Assembly: GCA_963702445.1 (NCBI GenBank)
Contig: CAVPCZ010000023.1
Location: 62,001-126,000, forward strand
Length of the DNA stretch: 64,000 nt
Direction of reading: 5' to 3'
Source: CAVPCZ01 sp963702445
Lineage (GTDB): Bacteria > Bacteroidota > Ignavibacteria > UBA10030 > UBA6906
The notes below the pieces were generated by a model. The model made no database searches. It was not told where the DNA came from and saw only the letters and a list, made by a program, of their open reading frames with translations. The position numbers were made by a program, and so were the translations under genes. Each line of letters begins with the position of its first letter. The stretch's first letter is position 1. Shown piece by piece: positions 16,713-25,896 of this stretch.

Positions 16713-19634
16713 ATGATTCCACCGGAAAAATTCAGCCGACTAAAATCGCAGCTCGAAGGCGATTTATATACCGACAACGTGCAGCGCGTATTGTACTCCA
16801 CCGATGCCTCGCAGTACAAGGAGATGCCGCTGGCGGTAGCCCGTCCGAAAAGCAAGGAGGATATAAAGCGCATCATCGCTTTCGCGCGCGACAACGGCAC
16901 GTCGGTTATTCCGCGTGGTGCGGGAACCTCGCTGGCAGGACAGGTTGTCGGATCCGGAATCGTGGTGGATATTTCGAAATACATGAACCGCATCCTCGAA
17001 TGCAATGCTGCGGAACGATGGGTGATTGTTGAACCCGGGGTTGTACTGGCTGAGCTCAATCTGTTCCTGGCAGCGCACGGGTTGCAGTTCGGTCCCGAAA
17101 CGTCAACCGCCAACCGCTGTGTGCTCGGCGGGATGGTGGGGAACAACGCATGCGGGTTGCATTCGCTGGTGTATGGCAGTGTGCGCGAGCATATTCTTGA
17201 AATTGACGCCGTTCTCTCCGACGGATCGGAAGCAACCTTCGGCCCCCTCACCAGAGCTGAATTCCAGGAAAAACTCCACAACAACCCGCGAAAGCTGGAG
17301 AAAGCCATTTACGAAGGGATTTTCGAAATCCTGTCACCCGTTGAAAACCAGAAGGAGATCCGCGACCATTTTCCCGACCCGCGGGTAACCCGCCGCAATA
17401 TGGGGTACGCCATCGATGTTCTGCTGGATTCGGAACTGTTCACCGAAGGGGGCGGGGCGTTCAATTTCTGCAAACTGCTTGCCGGGTCGGAAGGAACGCT
17501 GGCATTCTCCCATCGTCTTAAACTGAATGTGATTCCGCTGCCCCCCGGGCACAAAGGGCTGGTCTGCGCGCATTTTGAAACGCTGGAAGAGTCGCTGCGC
17601 GGGAATCTTGTGGCGCTGAAACACAAGCCCACCGCCATTGAGCTGATGGACGACACTATCCTGCAATGCACCAAGGAGAACATAGAACAGAACAGGAACC
17701 GCTTCTTTGTGAAGGGCGATCCGGGCGCGCTGCTCCTGATTGAGTTCTCATTTGAAACGGAGACAGAACTGACCGATACCGCGGCCGCACTGGAAAGAGA
17801 TTTCCGCACTGCAGGGTTGGGATACCACTTCCCGCTCATCACCGGCCCCGACAACATCAAACGGGTGTGGGCGCTGCGTACCGCCGGACTGGGTCTGCTT
17901 TCGAACGTGCCCGGCGACCGGAAAGGTGTGCCCGGCATCGAGGACACCGCCGTGGCTCCGGAATATCTGCCCGAGTATGTGGCCGAGTTCAAGGGAATAC
18001 TCGAACGACTCGGACTGACAAGCATTTACTACGCCCACATTGCCACCGGTGAAATTCACTTTCGCCCGCTCATCAATTTCCGAGACCCGGCCGACGTGAG
18101 GCTGTTTGACACGTTGATGAACGAAATGGCAGGACTGGTGAAGAAATACCGCGGCTCGATGAGCGGCGAGCATGGCGATGGCCGCGTGCGCGGAAGGCTC
18201 ATTCCGTTTATGCTCGGCGAACGCAATTATCAACTGATACGTACGGTAAAGAGGACGTGGGATCCCGGCAATATCTTCAACCCCGGGAAAATTGTGGACA
18301 CCCCACCCATTACCGAGAGTCTGCGGGTCATCCCGGGCAAGGCCATTCCCGAATTCAGAACAGAGTTGGATTTTTCGCGTTACCATGGGTATTTCCGCAG
18401 CATCGAAAAATGCAACGGCTCGGGCGACTGCCGAAAAGGCACCGTGATTGGCGGAACCATGTGCCCCACGTTCATGGCCACCCGCGACGAGGACAAATCG
18501 ACACGCGGCCGTGCGAATGTCTTGCGCGAGTTCCTGTGGAGCCATGAAGCGGAACAACCCTTCGGACAGCAGGAGATCTACGATATTCTTGATTTGTGCA
18601 TCTCGTGCAAAGCCTGCAAGGCCGAGTGCCCCTCGAATGTGGATATGGCCAAACTGAAGGCCGAATTCCTGCAGCAGTACTACGACATTCACGGCGTCCC
18701 GCTGCGGTCGAAGCTGGTGGCATACCTGCCCCGGCTGAACCGTCTGGCCGCGTTGATGAGGCCCATATCAAATGCCGTGATGGACACTGCATTGCTGAAG
18801 AGCGCATTGGGTTTTTCGACAAAACGCAGTATTCCGGGGCTTTCGAAAACCACGCTCAGCCGCTGGACCGGCAACGGAATCCCGCTCCCCAAGGGGGTAG
18901 CACAGGGGAAAGTGTACCTGTTCAACGACGAGTTCACCAACTACAACGAAAGCGACATCGGCATCAAAACCATATTGCTGCTTACGAAGCTGGGGTACGA
19001 AGTGAGCATACCGGCACACAGGGAGAGCGGCCGCACGTTCCTGTCGAAAGGGCTGGTACGAACCGCCAAGCGAATCGCCACAGAAAACGTCCGTCTATTG
19101 ATGGACAGAGTTACGGCAGCAACGCCGTTGATAGGTATCGAACCTTCGGCTATCCTGGCGTTCCGCGACGAATATCCCGAGCTCGTCGATGCCGCGCTGC
19201 GGCCGGCGGCCACGCAATTGGCCGGCAATGCGTTGCTCGTCGAAGAATTCATTGCCGGTGAAATCGACAAGGGAAAGATCACTGCGGAGCAATTCACCAC
19301 CGAAGCAAGACAGATCCTTTTGCACGGACACTGCCAGCAGAAGGCGGTTGCCTCAACCGAACCGACCAGGAAGATGCTCTCGTTGCCAAAGAACTACTCG
19401 GTACGAGAGATCCCGTCGGGTTGCTGTGGCATGGCCGGTTCTTTTGGCTACGAGGAAGAGCATTTCGATTTGTCGATGAAGATCGGCGAGATGGTTCTGT
19501 TCCCCGCGGTTCGTGCTGCCGGACAGGAGGTGGTGATTTCGGCACCGGGGACATCGTGCCGCCACCAGATACGAGACGGCACAGGAAGGGTGGCCAAACA
19601 TCCGGTGGAAGTGATGTATGAGAGCTTGCGCTAG
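16713..19634 (+). CDS. FAD-linked oxidase / Fe-S fusion (GlcD-GlcF or D-lactate dehydrogenase type)
   Basis: 973 residues from MIPPEKFSRL. An N-terminal FAD-binding_4 domain contains VIPRGAGTSLAGQVVG and NNACGLHSLVYGS (residues ~70-180). It is followed by a FAD-oxidase C domain with YYAHIATGEIHFRP and GEHGDGRVRGRL (to ~540). The C-terminal part has ferredoxin motifs (CNGSGDC, then CISCKACKAECPS) and a CCG-type domain ending in SGCCGMAGSFGYE. Such fusions oxidise D-lactate, glycolate or D-2-hydroxyglutarate and pass electrons to the membrane chain. The exact hydroxy acid is not determined. Confidence 0.88.
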   Translation: MIPPEKFSRLKSQLEGDLYTDNVQRVLYSTDASQYKEMPLAVARPKSKEDIKRIIAFARDNGTSVIPRGAGTSLAGQVVGSGIVVDISKYMNRILECNAAERWVIVEPGVVLAELNLFLAAHGLQFGPETSTANRCVLGGMVGNNACGLHSLVYGSVREHILEIDAVLSDGSEATFGPLTRAEFQEKLHNNPRKLEKAIYEGIFEILSPVENQKEIRDHFPDPRVTRRNMGYAIDVLLDSELFTEGGGAFNFCKLLAGSEGTLAFSHRLKLNVIPLPPGHKGLVCAHFETLEESLRGNLVALKHKPTAIELMDDTILQCTKENIEQNRNRFFVKGDPGALLLIEFSFETETELTDTAAALERDFRTAGLGYHFPLITGPDNIKRVWALRTAGLGLLSNVPGDRKGVPGIEDTAVAPEYLPEYVAEFKGILERLGLTSIYYAHIATGEIHFRPLINFRDPADVRLFDTLMNEMAGLVKKYRGSMSGEHGDGRVRGRLIPFMLGERNYQLIRTVKRTWDPGNIFNPGKIVDTPPITESLRVIPGKAIPEFRTELDFSRYHGYFRSIEKCNGSGDCRKGTVIGGTMCPTFMATRDEDKSTRGRANVLREFLWSHEAEQPFGQQEIYDILDLCISCKACKAECPSNVDMAKLKAEFLQQYYDIHGVPLRSKLVAYLPRLNRLAALMRPISNAVMDTALLKSALGFSTKRSIPGLSKTTLSRWTGNGIPLPKGVAQGKVYLFNDEFTNYNESDIGIKTILLLTKLGYEVSIPAHRESGRTFLSKGLVRTAKRIATENVRLLMDRVTAATPLIGIEPSAILAFRDEYPELVDAALRPAATQLAGNALLVEEFIAGEIDKGKITAEQFTTEARQILLHGHCQQKAVASTEPTRKMLSLPKNYSVREIPSGCCGMAGSFGYEEEHFDLSMKIGEMVLFPAVRAAGQEVVISAPGTSCRHQIRDGTGRVAKHPVEVMYESLR

Positions 19635-19660
19635 GTGCGATGTACATCCCCCGCGATGGC

Positions 19661-19687
19661 GACTGCCCTCCACCCGACTGCCCTCCA
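19661..19687 (+). repeat. Short tandem direct repeat
   Basis: GACTGCCCTCCA occurs at 19661-19672 and again at 19676-19687, a 15-nt period, in the gap before the lipoprotein gene and just upstream of its candidate promoter. Confidence 0.5.
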
Positions 19688-19696
19688 TCCGCCCGG

Positions 19697-19725
19697 TTGA
19701 CTTGATCCCGATAATGGTGTAGATT
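19697..19725 (+). promoter_or_regulatory. Candidate promoter for the lipoprotein and T9SS genes
   Basis: TTGACT (19697-19702) and TAGATT (19720-19725) are separated by 17 nt. The predicted start of transcription lies about 40 nt before the ATG at 19773. Confidence 0.4.
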
Positions 19726-19772
19726 CCATTGAAGGTTCTTTGTTGGCTCAAATGAAGGGCAGGGTACCATCC

Positions 19773-20261
19773 ATGAAAACATGGCCGATTGCATTGACCA
19801 TCGTCTGCTGGGCACTGGCGGGTTGTGCGTCGTCGGAAAACTTTTTCTCCACAAACTTCCAGGTCAATCGCCCGATGTTTGCCAGCGTGGGAGGGTCGAT
19901 GATCGAATGGGAAGAGGGAGTAAGAAGCAAGTCCGGCAAGGAGGTCACCCAGGCACGCCGGTACGAATTGCTCTACTCCGGCCTCCAGGGGCGGACGTTG
20001 AGCATAACGTACCGGGAGTACTCCACGGGTGAACCGAGCGCACTCTCACGGCCTGCGTTCAGTCAGGAGCTGAAGTATGAACTCGCCCAGGAGGGGAAGA
20101 CCATTGTCACCTTCAGAGAGGTCCGGATAGAGGTTTCGGAAGCGACGAACGAGAGGATTGGTTTCATGGTTACTCACGGGCCTGCGGGAATGCGGGTGAC
20201 GAACGAGCAGGTCATCATCCAGAAGGATGAGCAGACTCCGGCAGAGGCCTATCCGAAATAG
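19773..20261 (+). CDS. Hypothetical lipoprotein
   Basis: 162 residues from MKTWPIALT. A signal peptide ends in the lipobox LAGC (CWALAGCASS), predicting lipidation of the Cys. The mature part is beta-rich (RYELLYSGLQ, LSITYREYS, TIVTFREVRIEVS) with no domain I recognise. It precedes a T9SS cargo gene by 13 nt and may be its envelope partner. Function unknown. Confidence 0.7.
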   Translation: MKTWPIALTIVCWALAGCASSENFFSTNFQVNRPMFASVGGSMIEWEEGVRSKSGKEVTQARRYELLYSGLQGRTLSITYREYSTGEPSALSRPAFSQELKYELAQEGKTIVTFREVRIEVSEATNERIGFMVTHGPAGMRVTNEQVIIQKDEQTPAEAYPK

Positions 20262-20274
20262 AAAAGGAGGCTTT

Positions 20275-21201
20275 ATGAAGTCCGCTCTTGCGTGGATGGC
20301 CATTTCGTTGATCCTCGGTTCTCCAGCGTTTGCCCAGTACTCCGATTCCATTTTCTACGGCAACCAGAAGGTTGTCCTCTCCAATCCCTATGGCTGGGGG
20401 TACATCGCCGGAACGAACGAGTACGGGGATCGCGCAAAATTCCAGCGGTTTGAGGCGTTCGAGACTCCCTACCTTGTCGCCGCGCGAGTATTTTTCGGCC
20501 TCAAACGCATCGTGAATTCTTCGGATACACTCACCATTACCGTCCGGGATGCCGGAGTGGACGGTCCGGGTGGAATACTCAGTTCGGTGCGCCTGACTAC
20601 CAACCTGCTCGATACGACCGGCCGCGGGAATCTCGTGACCTTCCCTCACCCCGCTCAATTCAAGGGAGAAGTGTTCACCGCAGATTCTCTCTTTATAGGA
20701 GTGGAATGGGCGGAGGCAATCGATGATACATTCGCTATTTTCGCCGACTCAAACGGTTACGGCGATAAGGCCCGGCGCGTATGGGAACTGATCAACTACA
20801 ACAGCGTTTGGACGATGTGGCCCTGGCTCACCTCGCCCGACCCGAGTTTCGAATGGAATGTCGATTCTGATCTCTGGATCAAGGCCTATCTTTCAAATTC
20901 ACCAACCGGTGTCCATTCCGGCGACGAAATCCTCCCGGTAGCATATTCCCTGGACCAGAACTACCCTAACCCATTCAACCCGGGTACCACGATACGCTAC
21001 CGCCTCCCGCAGCAGGAGTTCGTCACTCTCATGATACATAACGCCCTGGGGGAGATGGTGACTGAATTGGTGAGGGAGGTTCAGGATGCAGGTTCTCATG
21101 AAGTGCGTTTCGACGGCTCCGGTTTGCCCTCCGGTGTGTACTGGTACAGCTTCCGGGCGGGGACGTTCCTGCAGGCGAAGAAGCTCCTCCTGTTGCGATG
21201 A
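20275..21201 (+). CDS. Secreted protein with type IX secretion C-terminal sorting domain
   Basis: 308 residues. The strong Shine-Dalgarno AAAAGGAGG at 20262-20270 fixes the ATG at 20275. A signal peptide (ISLILGSPAFAQ) leads a beta-rich central region (residues ~20-220) with no recognised enzyme motif. The last ~85 residues form a T9SS type A sorting domain: SLDQNYPNPFNPGTTIRY, LGEMVTELV, DGSGLPSGVYWYSF and KKLLLLR. It should be exported and retained at or released from the surface. This tail is a useful lineage marker. Confidence 0.85.
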   Translation: MKSALAWMAISLILGSPAFAQYSDSIFYGNQKVVLSNPYGWGYIAGTNEYGDRAKFQRFEAFETPYLVAARVFFGLKRIVNSSDTLTITVRDAGVDGPGGILSSVRLTTNLLDTTGRGNLVTFPHPAQFKGEVFTADSLFIGVEWAEAIDDTFAIFADSNGYGDKARRVWELINYNSVWTMWPWLTSPDPSFEWNVDSDLWIKAYLSNSPTGVHSGDEILPVAYSLDQNYPNPFNPGTTIRYRLPQQEFVTLMIHNALGEMVTELVREVQDAGSHEVRFDGSGLPSGVYWYSFRAGTFLQAKKLLLLR

Positions 21202-21210
21202 GCGCCGGCG

Positions 21211-22167
21211 TCACCGGACACCCTCTCCCCCGATCCCTCTCCTCGCCAGCTGACGTTTCAGCTCCGCGAGGATGCTTCGCGTGAGTTCGACGTTGTCGGG
21301 CCGCACATGCCGGGAGGGGAGCCACGTGATCGACTTCGGCTCCCCGGCGGCATTGTAGAGCATTTCCACATTCCGCCGGGGCACCTGCTCGTCCTCTGTT
21401 CCGTTGATCATGATCAACGGCGTGGGCGAAACCCTCCCGATATAGCGCATGGGCTCCATCGGATGCAGCAGCATGCCCCCGAGTGCCCCGACAAACTGGC
21501 TGATCCCTTCACTTTCGTACCGCCGGACGTTGTGCGTGATGAGCGAGCGCAGATCTCCGCCACCGTACACCATTGCAGCCACTGCAGGGCGGCGGTCATG
21601 GGCGATGAGGCAGGGGACGAACGGTGCTCCGAAACTGTACCCCAGTAGCACGATCTTCGCAGAGTCGACATCGCCACGGGTGAGAAGATAATCCATCACG
21701 AGCATGACCGATGGGACCATATCGAAAAGGGCGTTCCGGATTGCGGGGAGATCTTCGATGAAATTCGTGATCGTGTAGGTGTCGCGGGGAGTGTACGGAT
21801 AATCGACGGCGACAATGATCACACCGGTCACGTCGAGCGCATAGTCGACCGCATGCTTGCCGGTGGCCTTTCCTCCCAGGAGAATGATCGCAGGACGCTT
21901 GTGTCCGTCATCCGGAGGCGTCAGCATCCCGCACTCGACGACAAACCCCTCCACGCTCTTCACTGTCAACCATGACTTCTCGAGGCCGGCATTTTGTGAA
22001 ACCGCGCTGACCGTTGCCCCGGCGAAGGTTCCCCGTCTTTCCTGAAAATAGTCTGCGTAGTCACGGTCATAGAACATCCATCCTGCGATCAGCACGGTCA
22101 CCAGCATGGTGACGGCCCAGGGCAAACTCCGCCTGAAGAATCCCTTTTTGATCCCTGCGCTGCTCAT
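21211..22167 (-). CDS. Membrane-anchored alpha/beta hydrolase
   Basis: 318 residues from MSSAGIKKGFF. An N-terminal transmembrane helix (PWAVTMLVTVLIAGWMF) is followed by an extracytoplasmic hydrolase domain. Catalytic features are the nucleophile elbow VLLGYSFGAPF, the acid in MINGTEDEQVPR and the histidine in PSRHVRPD. The fold resembles the dienelactone-hydrolase/S9-like group. It converges on the T9SS cargo gene, with 9 nt between stops. The substrate is unknown, possibly an ester or peptide. Confidence 0.75.
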   Translation of the reverse strand: MSSAGIKKGFFRRSLPWAVTMLVTVLIAGWMFYDRDYADYFQERRGTFAGATVSAVSQNAGLEKSWLTVKSVEGFVVECGMLTPPDDGHKRPAIILLGGKATGKHAVDYALDVTGVIIVAVDYPYTPRDTYTITNFIEDLPAIRNALFDMVPSVMLVMDYLLTRGDVDSAKIVLLGYSFGAPFVPCLIAHDRRPAVAAMVYGGGDLRSLITHNVRRYESEGISQFVGALGGMLLHPMEPMRYIGRVSPTPLIMINGTEDEQVPRRNVEMLYNAAGEPKSITWLPSRHVRPDNVELTRSILAELKRQLARRGIGGEGVR

Positions 22168-22282
22168 AGGTCTTCTGCCATGAACTGTTCGCATGCGACG
22201 CCGGCTCGTGAAATGCAGGAAACGCGTGTTTGACACGGCATGTCCATGCGGCAAGACCGATAGTCTGCATTGCCCCGGAGTA

Positions 22283-23389
22283 CTACGGGTATGACTCCTT
22301 GCGCACCGTCACCCGATCCAGCTGTTCCATGACCACGGTAACGCCGATCCCGGGCAGCTGCGGAACGGCCATGGTTCCGTCTGCTCCGACTTCAAAGAGC
22401 GGATCGACAATGTCCTGCCGGTAGTACCGCTTGCTTGCGGAGATATCGCCCGGGAGTGTGAAGTTGGGGAGGGATGCGAGGGCGACGTTGCCCGCCCTGC
22501 CGATTCCTGATTCCAGCATGCCTCCGTGCCACACCGGCACATTCCTGGAGGCGCAGAGGTCATGAATCGCCTTGGATTCTGTAAACCCCCCGACACGTCC
22601 CGGCTTGATGTTGATCACCCGGCAACTCTCCAGTTCCAGAGCCGCGCGTGAATCAGCCACCGAGTGAATGCTTTCGTCGAGACAGATCGGGGTCTTCAGG
22701 ATGCGCTGCAGTTTCGAGTGGTCGAAGATGTCGTCGTACCCGAGCGGCTGTTCAATCAGCAGGAGGTTGTAGTCATCCATCGCCATGAACACCGGTGCGT
22801 GCTCCAATCCGTACGCGGAATTGGCGTCCACCTGAAACAGGATGCCGGGATACTCCTTGCGAACCGCTTCAATAAATGTCAGGTCTCTCCCGGGAGCGAT
22901 CTTGATCTTTATGCGTTTGTACCCTTCCCGCAGATATCCCTCGACCGACCGAACCAGCTCCGCCGGTGACTTCTGGATGCCGATACTCACACCGACATCG
23001 ATTCGTTTCCGTGTTCCGCCCAGCAGGGTCGCGAGCGGGAGCCCCGAGGCTTTGGCGAAGAGATCCCAGAGTGCCGCTTCCAGTCCGGCCTTTGCCATCA
23101 TATGTCCCCGGACGCGCGCGTTCAGGTTGATGGCTTCACCGATGGAGTTCAGGCGCTTTCCCAGAAGCTCGGGGATCAGGAAATCGCGGAGTATGTGCCA
23201 TGCCGTCTGTACGGTTTCGTAGGAATAGAAGGGAGTCTCCTCTGCAACGCTTTCTCCCCATCCCGTGAGCCCCTCTCCGTCAACGCGCACAATGATATGC
23301 TCTTCAGCCGTTTCAATCCCCATGGAGGTCTCAAAAGGGGAGACGAGTTCCATGCGGATATGCCGGAGCTCGATCCGTTCAATGTTCAT
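22283..23389 (-). CDS. Enolase-superfamily enzyme (OSBS/NAAAR or dipeptide-epimerase group)
   Basis: 368 residues from MNIERIELRH. The long N-terminal extension of the open frame is rejected. Family blocks: capping domain to residue ~120, the catalytic lysine pair in YKRIKIKIAPGRD, metal ligands in FQVDANSAY, LIEQPLGYDD and CLDESIHS, and the second lysine in VINIKPGRVGG. The barrel matches the MenC-type/N-acylamino-acid racemase branch. No other menaquinone gene is near, so o-succinylbenzoate synthase and racemase roles are both open. Confidence 0.8.
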   Translation of the reverse strand: MNIERIELRHIRMELVSPFETSMGIETAEEHIIVRVDGEGLTGWGESVAEETPFYSYETVQTAWHILRDFLIPELLGKRLNSIGEAINLNARVRGHMMAKAGLEAALWDLFAKASGLPLATLLGGTRKRIDVGVSIGIQKSPAELVRSVEGYLREGYKRIKIKIAPGRDLTFIEAVRKEYPGILFQVDANSAYGLEHAPVFMAMDDYNLLLIEQPLGYDDIFDHSKLQRILKTPICLDESIHSVADSRAALELESCRVINIKPGRVGGFTESKAIHDLCASRNVPVWHGGMLESGIGRAGNVALASLPNFTLPGDISASKRYYRQDIVDPLFEVGADGTMAVPQLPGIGVTVVMEQLDRVTVRKESYP

Positions 23390-23785
23390 TTCCGGTCTCC
23401 ATCCTGGGGTTCGATCTGATCGCGTTGCGCACGTGCCTGGGTCTCTGTATCCCAATATTGGCCAGCAATGCGAGAAAAGCAAGCAGCGTTTCAAAAAGCT
23501 CGCATGTTTTTGCGTATTTGCGACCATTTCTGACTCCGCAAGATTTAACTTGACTTTGTTTCCCGCCATCCGTACTCTTGTCCACACCTCCGTGCTGCCA
23601 TCCAGCCAAGCCAGTCCGATGTCAGGGCAGTCACGACGATCAAGCGTTCCACAGTACTCCGAATCAGCAGCAGCCTCATCCGGTCGGCGGCCGTTCCATC
23701 CCGCCGTAGCAACACAGACCATAACCGTCAGGGAAGATCGCCCGGGGAGCGCTTCCTCCCTTCATCATCATCTTGCGGAGGATGT
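23390..23785. other. Divergent intergenic region
   Basis: About 396 nt between the enolase-superfamily gene and a possible small gene. A weak plus-strand promoter-like pair TTGACT (23550-23555) and TACTCT (23573-23578) is spaced by 17 nt. No coding signal is supported here. Confidence 0.3.
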
Positions 23786-23983
23786 ATGAGGAATAAGTTG
23801 CCGAAGAACCGAGACGAGCAGCGCGCCGTTATCGAGAAAGAGATCGCCGACATCAGCGGCGATATCGAACGCCTGCGGAATGTGGCTCTGCATTTGCAGC
23901 CCGAGCCCGCCCCGGAACCTCAAACGGCTCTTTCCGCCAAACGCCCCGACCCTGCAACGCGCCCTGCAACTGTCATGAGCTAG
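23786..23983 (+). CDS. Possible small hypothetical protein
   Basis: 65 residues. The ATG is preceded by a good Shine-Dalgarno (GGAGG, 5-nt spacing). The first half is charged and helical (DEQRAVIEKEIADISGDIER) and could be a short coiled coil; the second half is Pro/Ala-rich. No family recognised. The start signal is the main support. Confidence 0.4.
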   Translation: MRNKLPKNRDEQRAVIEKEIADISGDIERLRNVALHLQPEPAPEPQTALSAKRPDPATRPATVMS

Positions 23984-24187
23984 ATCTCTTCCCCTTCCGG
24001 CGGGGTCCGGACCACACTCCCACCCCGCCAAGGACTGTCCCCAGAAGAAGGGTACACCACCTCGTTTCAAGTCGGCTTTTCAGAGCTGCGGCGTGAGCCG
24101 GAGCGAGAAAGGCCAGGGCTGCACCACGCGCGGGCATCCGCTCTGCATCGGCATCCGCAGCGGGCCGTCTCCCGCTCATTCCCCAGG

Positions 24188-24230
24188 TTGCATTCCGGAC
24201 GAACGTTTGGTACATTCATTCTGTTGTACC
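24188..24230 (+). promoter_or_regulatory. Candidate promoter with overlapping inverted repeat, CsgG-like gene
   Basis: TTGCAT (24188-24193) and TACATT (24211-24216) are 17 nt apart. A perfect inverted repeat GGTACA (24209-24214) / TGTACC (24225-24230) with a 10-nt spacer covers the -10 region and the expected transcription start, so a repressor could act here. The downstream ATG is at 24255. Confidence 0.45.
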
Positions 24231-24254
24231 TCATTTTCCAGAAAGGAAAAACGC

Positions 24255-25145
24255 ATGAAATCCCTCCGGATTCCCTTTTTTGTCCTGTTTATCCTCATCA
24301 TTCTCACCGGTCTTGCCGGCGGTCAGGTAAAGAAAAGGATCGCTGTTTCAGCGTTCGATGATGGCGCCGGGTATCATGGAGGGGGGACAGGCGTCTCGGA
24401 TATGCTTGCGACGGCCCTCGTGAAATCCGGGAAATTCGTTGTGGTGGAGCGCAAGGAGATCGACAAAGTTCTGCAGGAACAGAAAATGGGTCTCAGCGGC
24501 GTGATTACGGAACAAACCGCGCCGCAGGTAGGTCGTATGCTCGGCGTAGACCTGCTCGTTGTGGGGAGCGTGTCTGAACTCGGGACGAAAGAGCGCAGTA
24601 TCGGCGGAAGTATCCCTCTGGTCGGCGCGGGTGTAACGACGAAGACCGCGCGCGCGGCTGTTGATATCCGGCTGGTCAACACGACCACGGGGGAGATTAT
24701 TGCGGCTGAAACGGAAGAGGGAACAGAATCAAATCTCGGAGTCGATGTCCGGTATGAAAGCATCAATTTCAGCGATGTGAGCGCGTGGGATAACACCGAT
24801 GTAGGAAAAGCCTGCCGTCAGGCGGTAGACGGCTGCGTGGAACTGATCGCCGAGAACATGGACAAGATTCCCTGGTCGGGCAGGATCATCAAGGTCAGCG
24901 CTGACGGGTCCATCATCATGAAGCCCGGTTCCGAAGGGAACGTGCAAAGCGGGATGATCTTTGATGTGATCCGTCTCGGCGAGGAACTGAAGGATCCCGA
25001 TACGGGATTGGCGCTCGGGTTCGAGGAGAGCAAAGTCGGCCAAATCAAGGCGCAGGGGGACATGCTGGCCGGAAAGGCCGCAAAGGCTTCTGTCGTCTCC
25101 GGAACGGGATTCAAAGCCGGCGATATCATCAGGCTGCCAGAGTAG
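24255..25145 (+). CDS. CsgG-family protein with C-terminal domain
   Basis: 296 residues. A signal peptide (PFFVLFILIILTGLAGG) lacks a lipobox Cys, unlike curli CsgG. The CsgG-like domain spans about residues 24-200: RIAVSAFDD, the SDMLATALVKSGKFVVVERKE-type core, VDLLVVGSVSELG and AAVDIRLVNTTTGEII. A further ~90-residue domain (KVSADGSIIMKPG to the C-terminus) resembles the tail of FlgT-like proteins. No curli genes are nearby. It is probably a periplasmic or envelope assembly factor of unknown partner. Confidence 0.75.
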   Translation: MKSLRIPFFVLFILIILTGLAGGQVKKRIAVSAFDDGAGYHGGGTGVSDMLATALVKSGKFVVVERKEIDKVLQEQKMGLSGVITEQTAPQVGRMLGVDLLVVGSVSELGTKERSIGGSIPLVGAGVTTKTARAAVDIRLVNTTTGEIIAAETEEGTESNLGVDVRYESINFSDVSAWDNTDVGKACRQAVDGCVELIAENMDKIPWSGRIIKVSADGSIIMKPGSEGNVQSGMIFDVIRLGEELKDPDTGLALGFEESKVGQIKAQGDMLAGKAAKASVVSGTGFKAGDIIRLPE

Positions 25146-25235
25146 TGTGGGTCCGGCGGCGGCCCCGCTGAGGCTTCCCTCTCGCTCCATTTCCGCCGTG
25201 GTCCCGCCCCTCCGGTGCGCGGACTGTTGCGGGAG

Positions 25236-25847
25236 CTACAGCATCGATAGGTCGCCGGCCCCTTTGCGCACGACAACGGGTGTGTCTCCGGTCAGGTCCA
25301 GCACCGTTGAAGGTTCGGAAACGAGGACGCCGCCGTCCAGGATCAGATCGACGCTGTTGTTGAAGAGCACGGCAATCCGTTCCGGATCGTTCACGAGCTG
25401 CCCGTTCTCCGCGGTCACACTTGTGCTGAGAATGGGGTGTCCGAGTGACCGGATGATGGCGAGGGTGACGGGACTGTCGGGAACGCGGACCCCGACAGTT
25501 TTGCGTTTGGAAACGAGGATCTTGGGCAGATGCTTCATCCTGGCCGCGGGCAGGATAAACGTATACGCGCCCGGTATCAGGTGCTTCATGATTTTGAACG
25601 CCGCATTGCTGACATGAGCGTATTCGCTGATGTGGGTCAGATCCGAACAGACAAAACTGAACGGCTTGTCCGCCCGCTGCCGTTTGATCAGGTGTATTCG
25701 TTCAATGGCGTTCTTGTCCGCGACGCTGCATCCGATACCGTAGACCGTATCCGTCGGATAAATAATGATTCCGCCGGAGGCCAGGATTTCGGCGGCCTTT
25801 TTCACGACCCGCGGTTCGGGTGTCTGGGGATGGATCGACTGGATCAT
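25236..25847 (-). CDS. Sua5/YciO/YrdC-family protein (threonylcarbamoyl-AMP synthase-like)
   Basis: 203 residues. Family motifs: IIYPTDTVYGIGC, the KRQRADKPFSF nucleotide/bicarbonate loop, LIPGAYTFIL, LSTSVTAENG and SEPSTVLDLTG. The enzyme makes threonylcarbamoyl-AMP for the t6A37 tRNA modification. The MtaB encoded at 37644 later methylthiolates t6A, so the two act in the same pathway. The length is that of the TsaC-like form without the Sua5 C-terminal domain. It is divergent from der, with 49 nt between starts. Confidence 0.82.
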   Translation of the reverse strand: MIQSIHPQTPEPRVVKKAAEILASGGIIIYPTDTVYGIGCSVADKNAIERIHLIKRQRADKPFSFVCSDLTHISEYAHVSNAAFKIMKHLIPGAYTFILPAARMKHLPKILVSKRKTVGVRVPDSPVTLAIIRSLGHPILSTSVTAENGQLVNDPERIAVLFNNSVDLILDGGVLVSEPSTVLDLTGDTPVVVRKGAGDLSML

Positions 25848-25896
25848 CTGTTTCCCGCATCAATGAGTTCGCACAACGTATGAAGAAACGCTGAAA

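Noticed and set aside
20275..25145. Curli-type secretion locus
   Set aside because: Only a CsgG-like protein without lipobox is present; no CsgA/B/E/F-like genes.
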